From Bacillota bacterium (GTDB taxonomy: Bacteria > Bacillota_E > JAJZYS01 > JAILZS01), in contig JAKASY010000057.1 of NCBI GenBank assembly GCA_021817625.1, forward strand, positions 1 to 8,624: 8,624 nucleotides of DNA. Reading direction: 5' to 3'. The translations under genes and the position numbers were made by a program. Below, piece by piece: positions 7,505 to 8,624 of the stretch. The notes beneath the pieces were generated by a model, which was not told where the DNA came from, did not search any database, and worked only from the letters and a program-made list of their open reading frames with translations. Every line of letters begins with the position of its first letter. Position 1 is the stretch's first letter.

Positions 7505-8146
7505 TTAGACGCTGCGGTAGATGCCGACCACCTGGCCGATCACCCGGGCCTCGCGCGCCGGGATGGGCGGGTAGGCCGGGTTCTCGGCCTCGAGCCACGG
7601 GCCGTCCGGGCGCAGGCGAAGACGCTTCACCGTGGCCTCCTCGCCCAGTAGGGCGACGACCACCGCACCGCTCGGCGCGTCCTCGCCGGCCTCGACCACC
7701 ACGAAGTCGCCATCGCGGATGCCGGCGCCGACCATGCTGTCACCACGCACGCGCAGCGCGAACGAGCGCGCCGACGCCGCGTCGTCCGGCACGGTCACGC
7801 TGCCCTCGAACTCCTCCGTGGCCAAAAGCGGCGAGCCGGCCGGCACGCGCCCGAGCACGCGCACGCTCGCGACCGCGCCAAGGCCGAGGTCGCGCCGGGG
7901 CACGAGGAACTCGATGGCGCGGGCGTGGTGGGCCGAGCGGCGTATGTAGCCGCGGCGCTCCAGCTGGTGAAGGTGCTGGTGCACCGTGGCGGTCGAGCGC
8001 AGGCCGAGGGTGGCGCACAGCTCCCGCACGGACGGCGCGTAGCCCGTGCGGGCGATGCCCTCCTCGAGGGCGGCCAGGATGTCGCGCTGACGCGGCGTGA
8101 GGTCGTCGCCCCCCCGCGGTCTCCTGCGCCTCGCACGAGCTTCCAT
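7505..8146 (-). CDS. lexA: LexA, SOS-response repressor and self-cleaving peptidase (S24)
   Basis: Represses DNA-damage genes; on RecA-ssDNA contact it cuts itself and repression is lifted. It is 213 aa, a normal length. A 15-residue basic N-terminal extension precedes LTPRQRDIL. The winged helix-turn-helix runs from about 16 to 72, with the PSVRELCATLGLRS recognition region. The cleavage site is Ala103-Gly104 in GRVPAGSP. The catalytic dyad is Ser137 (GDSMVGAGI) and Lys174 (ATVKRL). All elements of an inducible LexA are present. The ATG at 8146 is the only usable start: an in-frame TAG lies 9 nt upstream, and no other start codon occurs before the conserved domain. No Shine-Dalgarno precedes it and the promoter points to a leaderless message. 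I find no Bacillus-type LexA box (GAAC-N4-GTTC) at its promoter. No divergent yneA-like gene is present; the neighbour upstream is the SASP gene. Confidence 0.97.
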   Translation of the reverse strand: MEARARRRRPRGGDDLTPRQRDILAALEEGIARTGYAPSVRELCATLGLRSTATVHQHLHQLERRGYIRRSAHHARAIEFLVPRRDLGLGAVASVRVLGRVPAGSPLLATEEFEGSVTVPDDAASARSFALRVRGDSMVGAGIRDGDFVVVEAGEDAPSGAVVVALLGEEATVKRLRLRPDGPWLEAENPAYPPIPAREARVIGQVVGIYRSV

Positions 8147-8152
8147 AACGCC

Positions 8153-8181
8153 AAACTAGCATGCGCCGGCTGGGCGGTCAA
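8153..8181 (-). promoter_or_regulatory. lexA promoter (-35 TTGACC, extended -10 TGCTAGTTT)
   Basis: On the minus strand TTGACC (8181-8176, five of six to TTGACA) is followed 17 bp later by TAGTTT (8158-8153), with TGC just before it forming an extended -10. The -10 hexamer itself is weak (three of six), but spacing and TGn are ideal. A transcript starting 7 nt after the -10 begins at 8146, the A of the lexA ATG. Confidence 0.6.
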
Positions 8182-8183
8182 AG

Positions 8184-8208
8184 CCGGGGCGGCCGGAGCG
8201 CGCCCCGG
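8184..8208 (-). terminator. Probable terminator hairpin of the SASP gene
   Basis: CCGGGGCG (8208-8201 on the minus strand) pairs with CGCCCCGG (8191-8184) around a 9-nt loop, followed by C and TTT (8182-8180). The strong 8-bp GC stem with a short U-run lies directly after the SASP stop, and its T-run merges into the lexA -35 TTGACC. The short U-run limits confidence. Confidence 0.5.
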
Positions 8209-8212
8209 GCCG

Positions 8213-8224
8213 TTCGCTAGCGAA
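8213..8224. repeat. 12-bp perfect palindrome over the SASP stop codon
   Basis: TTCGCTAGCGAA reads identically on both strands and includes the SASP stop codon (TAG, 8219-8217). On the minus strand it differs from the palindrome at 8390-8402 only by one extra G at the centre. It lies about 67 bp before the lexA ATG. It could be a regulator site or part of the SASP 3' end; its order (TTC...GAA) is the reverse of a Bacillus LexA box. Confidence 0.45.
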
Positions 8225-8375
8225 GCGCGCGCTCCGCTCTCCGGATCGCCAAGCGGACGAGTTCACCGCACTTGCGGGCGGGCACCTCGCCCCAACCCTG
8301 GCGTCGCACGGTCTCGTACACGCCGAGCTCGCGGGCCAGATCCACCTTCAAGGCTTCGCTCATCCGTCGCGCCAT
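8217..8375 (-). CDS. Alpha/beta-type small acid-soluble spore protein (SASP)-like
   Basis: 52-aa basic protein resembling the alpha/beta SASP family, which coats DNA in dormant spores and is degraded by the GPR protease at germination. The match is over VDLARELGVYETV (11-23), corresponding to the family's germination-protease region (usually YE-I/L-A-x-E-L-G), then the conserved block GWGEVPARKCGELV (27-40), and a helix ending in AIRRAERAL (43-51). The residue before the expected GPR cut is Asp12 rather than Glu, and Gly-Gly pairs seen in many members are GE or CG here. The start ATG at 8375 follows AGGGAGG (8390-8384) by 8 nt; a longer reading from 8435 adds 20 residues unlike the family and lacks such a site. 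A SigG-like -10 precedes it. It diverges from the dehydrogenase gene. Family call is good but rests on one short protein. Confidence 0.78.
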   Translation of the reverse strand: MARRMSEALKVDLARELGVYETVRRQGWGEVPARKCGELVRLAIRRAERALR

Positions 8376-8383
8376 CTGCGTCG

Positions 8384-8390
8384 CCTCCCT
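8384..8390 (-). promoter_or_regulatory. Ribosome binding site fixing the SASP start
   Basis: AGGGAGG on the minus strand sits 8 nt before the ATG at 8375 and selects it over the in-frame ATG 60 nt upstream at 8435. Its first base is also the last base of the palindrome at 8390-8402. Confidence 0.65.
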
Positions 8391-8402
8391 TTCGTAGCGA
8401 AA
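8390..8402. repeat. 13-bp inverted repeat in the SASP leader
   Basis: TTTCG (8390-8394) and CGAAA (8398-8402) flank a 3-nt centre. On the minus strand the core TTCGCTACGAA equals the 8213-8224 palindrome minus one G. It lies between the likely SASP -10 and its ribosome binding site, where it could bind a regulator or form a small 5' hairpin. Confidence 0.45.
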
Positions 8403-8408
8403 CAGGCT

Positions 8409-8415
8409 TAATATG
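8409..8415 (-). promoter_or_regulatory. Possible SigG-type -10 of the SASP gene (CATATTA)
   Basis: CATATTA fits the forespore SigG -10 consensus CATNMTA at all but one position, and is one of the few AT-rich stretches here. Transcription would start near 8402, 12 nt before the ribosome binding site. The upstream -35 region (GGGTGAGG) matches GMATR only poorly, so the sigma assignment is an inference helped by the SASP identity. Confidence 0.4.
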
Positions 8416-8467
8416 CGCAGGTGCAGAAACCTCACCCGGCAGCGGGGCGCGACGAGGGGGGCGGGCG

Positions 8468-8624
8468 ATGGCCGGAGCGACGATGTGCGTGGTCGAGGCG
8501 GTCGGGGGCGGCGCGCTGCGCCTGTCCCGCCGGCCCCTGCCCGAGCCGGGGCCGGGGGAGGCCCGCCTGCGCGTGGCCTTTTGCGGCGTCAACCACCTCG
8601 ACCGGATGATCGCGGAGATCGGAA
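8468..8624 (+). CDS. Medium-chain dehydrogenase/reductase, alcohol dehydrogenase or quinone oxidoreductase type (5' part only)
   Basis: Only the first 52 codons lie in the window. The N-terminus reads as the GroES-like catalytic domain of an NAD(P)H-dependent MDR enzyme: the RRPLPEPGPGEARLRV strand (about 21-36) followed by AFCGVNHLDRMI (37-48), where the family has '(A)xGVNxxDxxxRxG'. Asn42-His43-Leu44-Asp45 favours the zinc-binding-like/quinone-oxidoreductase branch. A class-I ADH would have a zinc-ligand Cys in this block, and here Cys39 is present but the usual C-H-x-D pattern is not clear. The start is ATG 8468 with GAGGGGGG (8454-8461) 6 nt upstream; ATG 8483 is a less likely alternative. 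It diverges from the SASP gene. Substrate and cofactor motif (GxGxxG) lie beyond the edge. Confidence 0.82.
   Translation, partial: MAGATMCVVEAVGGGALRLSRRPLPEPGPGEARLRVAFCGVNHLDRMIAEIG

Noticed and set aside
6922..8100. 392-codon plus-strand open frame opposite lexA and the ligase-like gene
   Set aside because: Arg/Gly/His-rich composition without domains, spanning two real minus-strand genes and their junction.
8147..8216. Bacillus-type LexA box (CGAAC-N4-GTTCG) at the lexA promoter
   Set aside because: No GAAC-N4-GTTC or close variant is present; the nearest dyad (8213-8224) has the reverse arm order and a different spacing, so it was listed only as a palindrome.
1..8624. tRNA/rRNA genes, CRISPR arrays, insertion sequences, attachment sites
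   Set aside because: No regularly spaced repeats, no transposase or integrase motifs, no terminal inverted repeats and no tRNA-like cloverleaf were noticed; genes fill nearly all of the window.

Overview
The window is very GC-rich and densely coded. It most likely comes from a high-GC, spore-forming member of the Bacillota (Firmicutes), of the Symbiobacterium, Thermaerobacter or Limnochorda kind. Two things point there. The gene order hflX - ynbB - glnA with lexA close by is typical of Bacillota. A 52-residue gene at 8217-8375 also reads as an alpha/beta-type small acid-soluble spore protein (SASP). Class or genus cannot be fixed from the sequence alone.

Layout, left to right. (1) 1-1925, minus strand: a ClC-family chloride channel or transporter with a CBS pair and the start of a TrkA_C-like domain. 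Its 3' end lies beyond the left edge. (2) 1926-2067: a divergent intergenic region. (3) 2068-5900, plus strand: three tightly packed, overlapping genes. These are hflX (ribosome-splitting GTPase), ynbB (PLP-dependent 'aluminum resistance'/methionine gamma-lyase family) and glnA (type I-alpha glutamine synthetase). No glnR lies between ynbB and glnA, unlike Bacillus. (4) 5901-6081: a short convergent gap with one GC hairpin and no supportable gene. (5) 8146-6082, minus strand: lexA followed after 22 bp by a multi-spanning O-antigen ligase/polymerase-like membrane protein, probably one transcript. (6) 8375-8217, minus strand: the SASP-like gene, ending in a hairpin that abuts the lexA promoter. 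(7) From 8468, plus strand: the first 52 codons of a medium-chain (zinc/quinone-oxidoreductase type) dehydrogenase, cut by the right edge.

The window is mostly housekeeping: translation and stress rescue, nitrogen assimilation, SOS control, anion transport and spore DNA protection. I do not see a new defence, mobile or biosynthetic system. The points most worth checking are an HflX without a recognisable G4 (NKxD) motif; a lexA whose promoter places the transcript start on the A of its ATG (leaderless, no Shine-Dalgarno); two near-identical short palindromes bracketing the spore-protein gene; and a polysaccharide ligase-like gene directly downstream of the SOS repressor.
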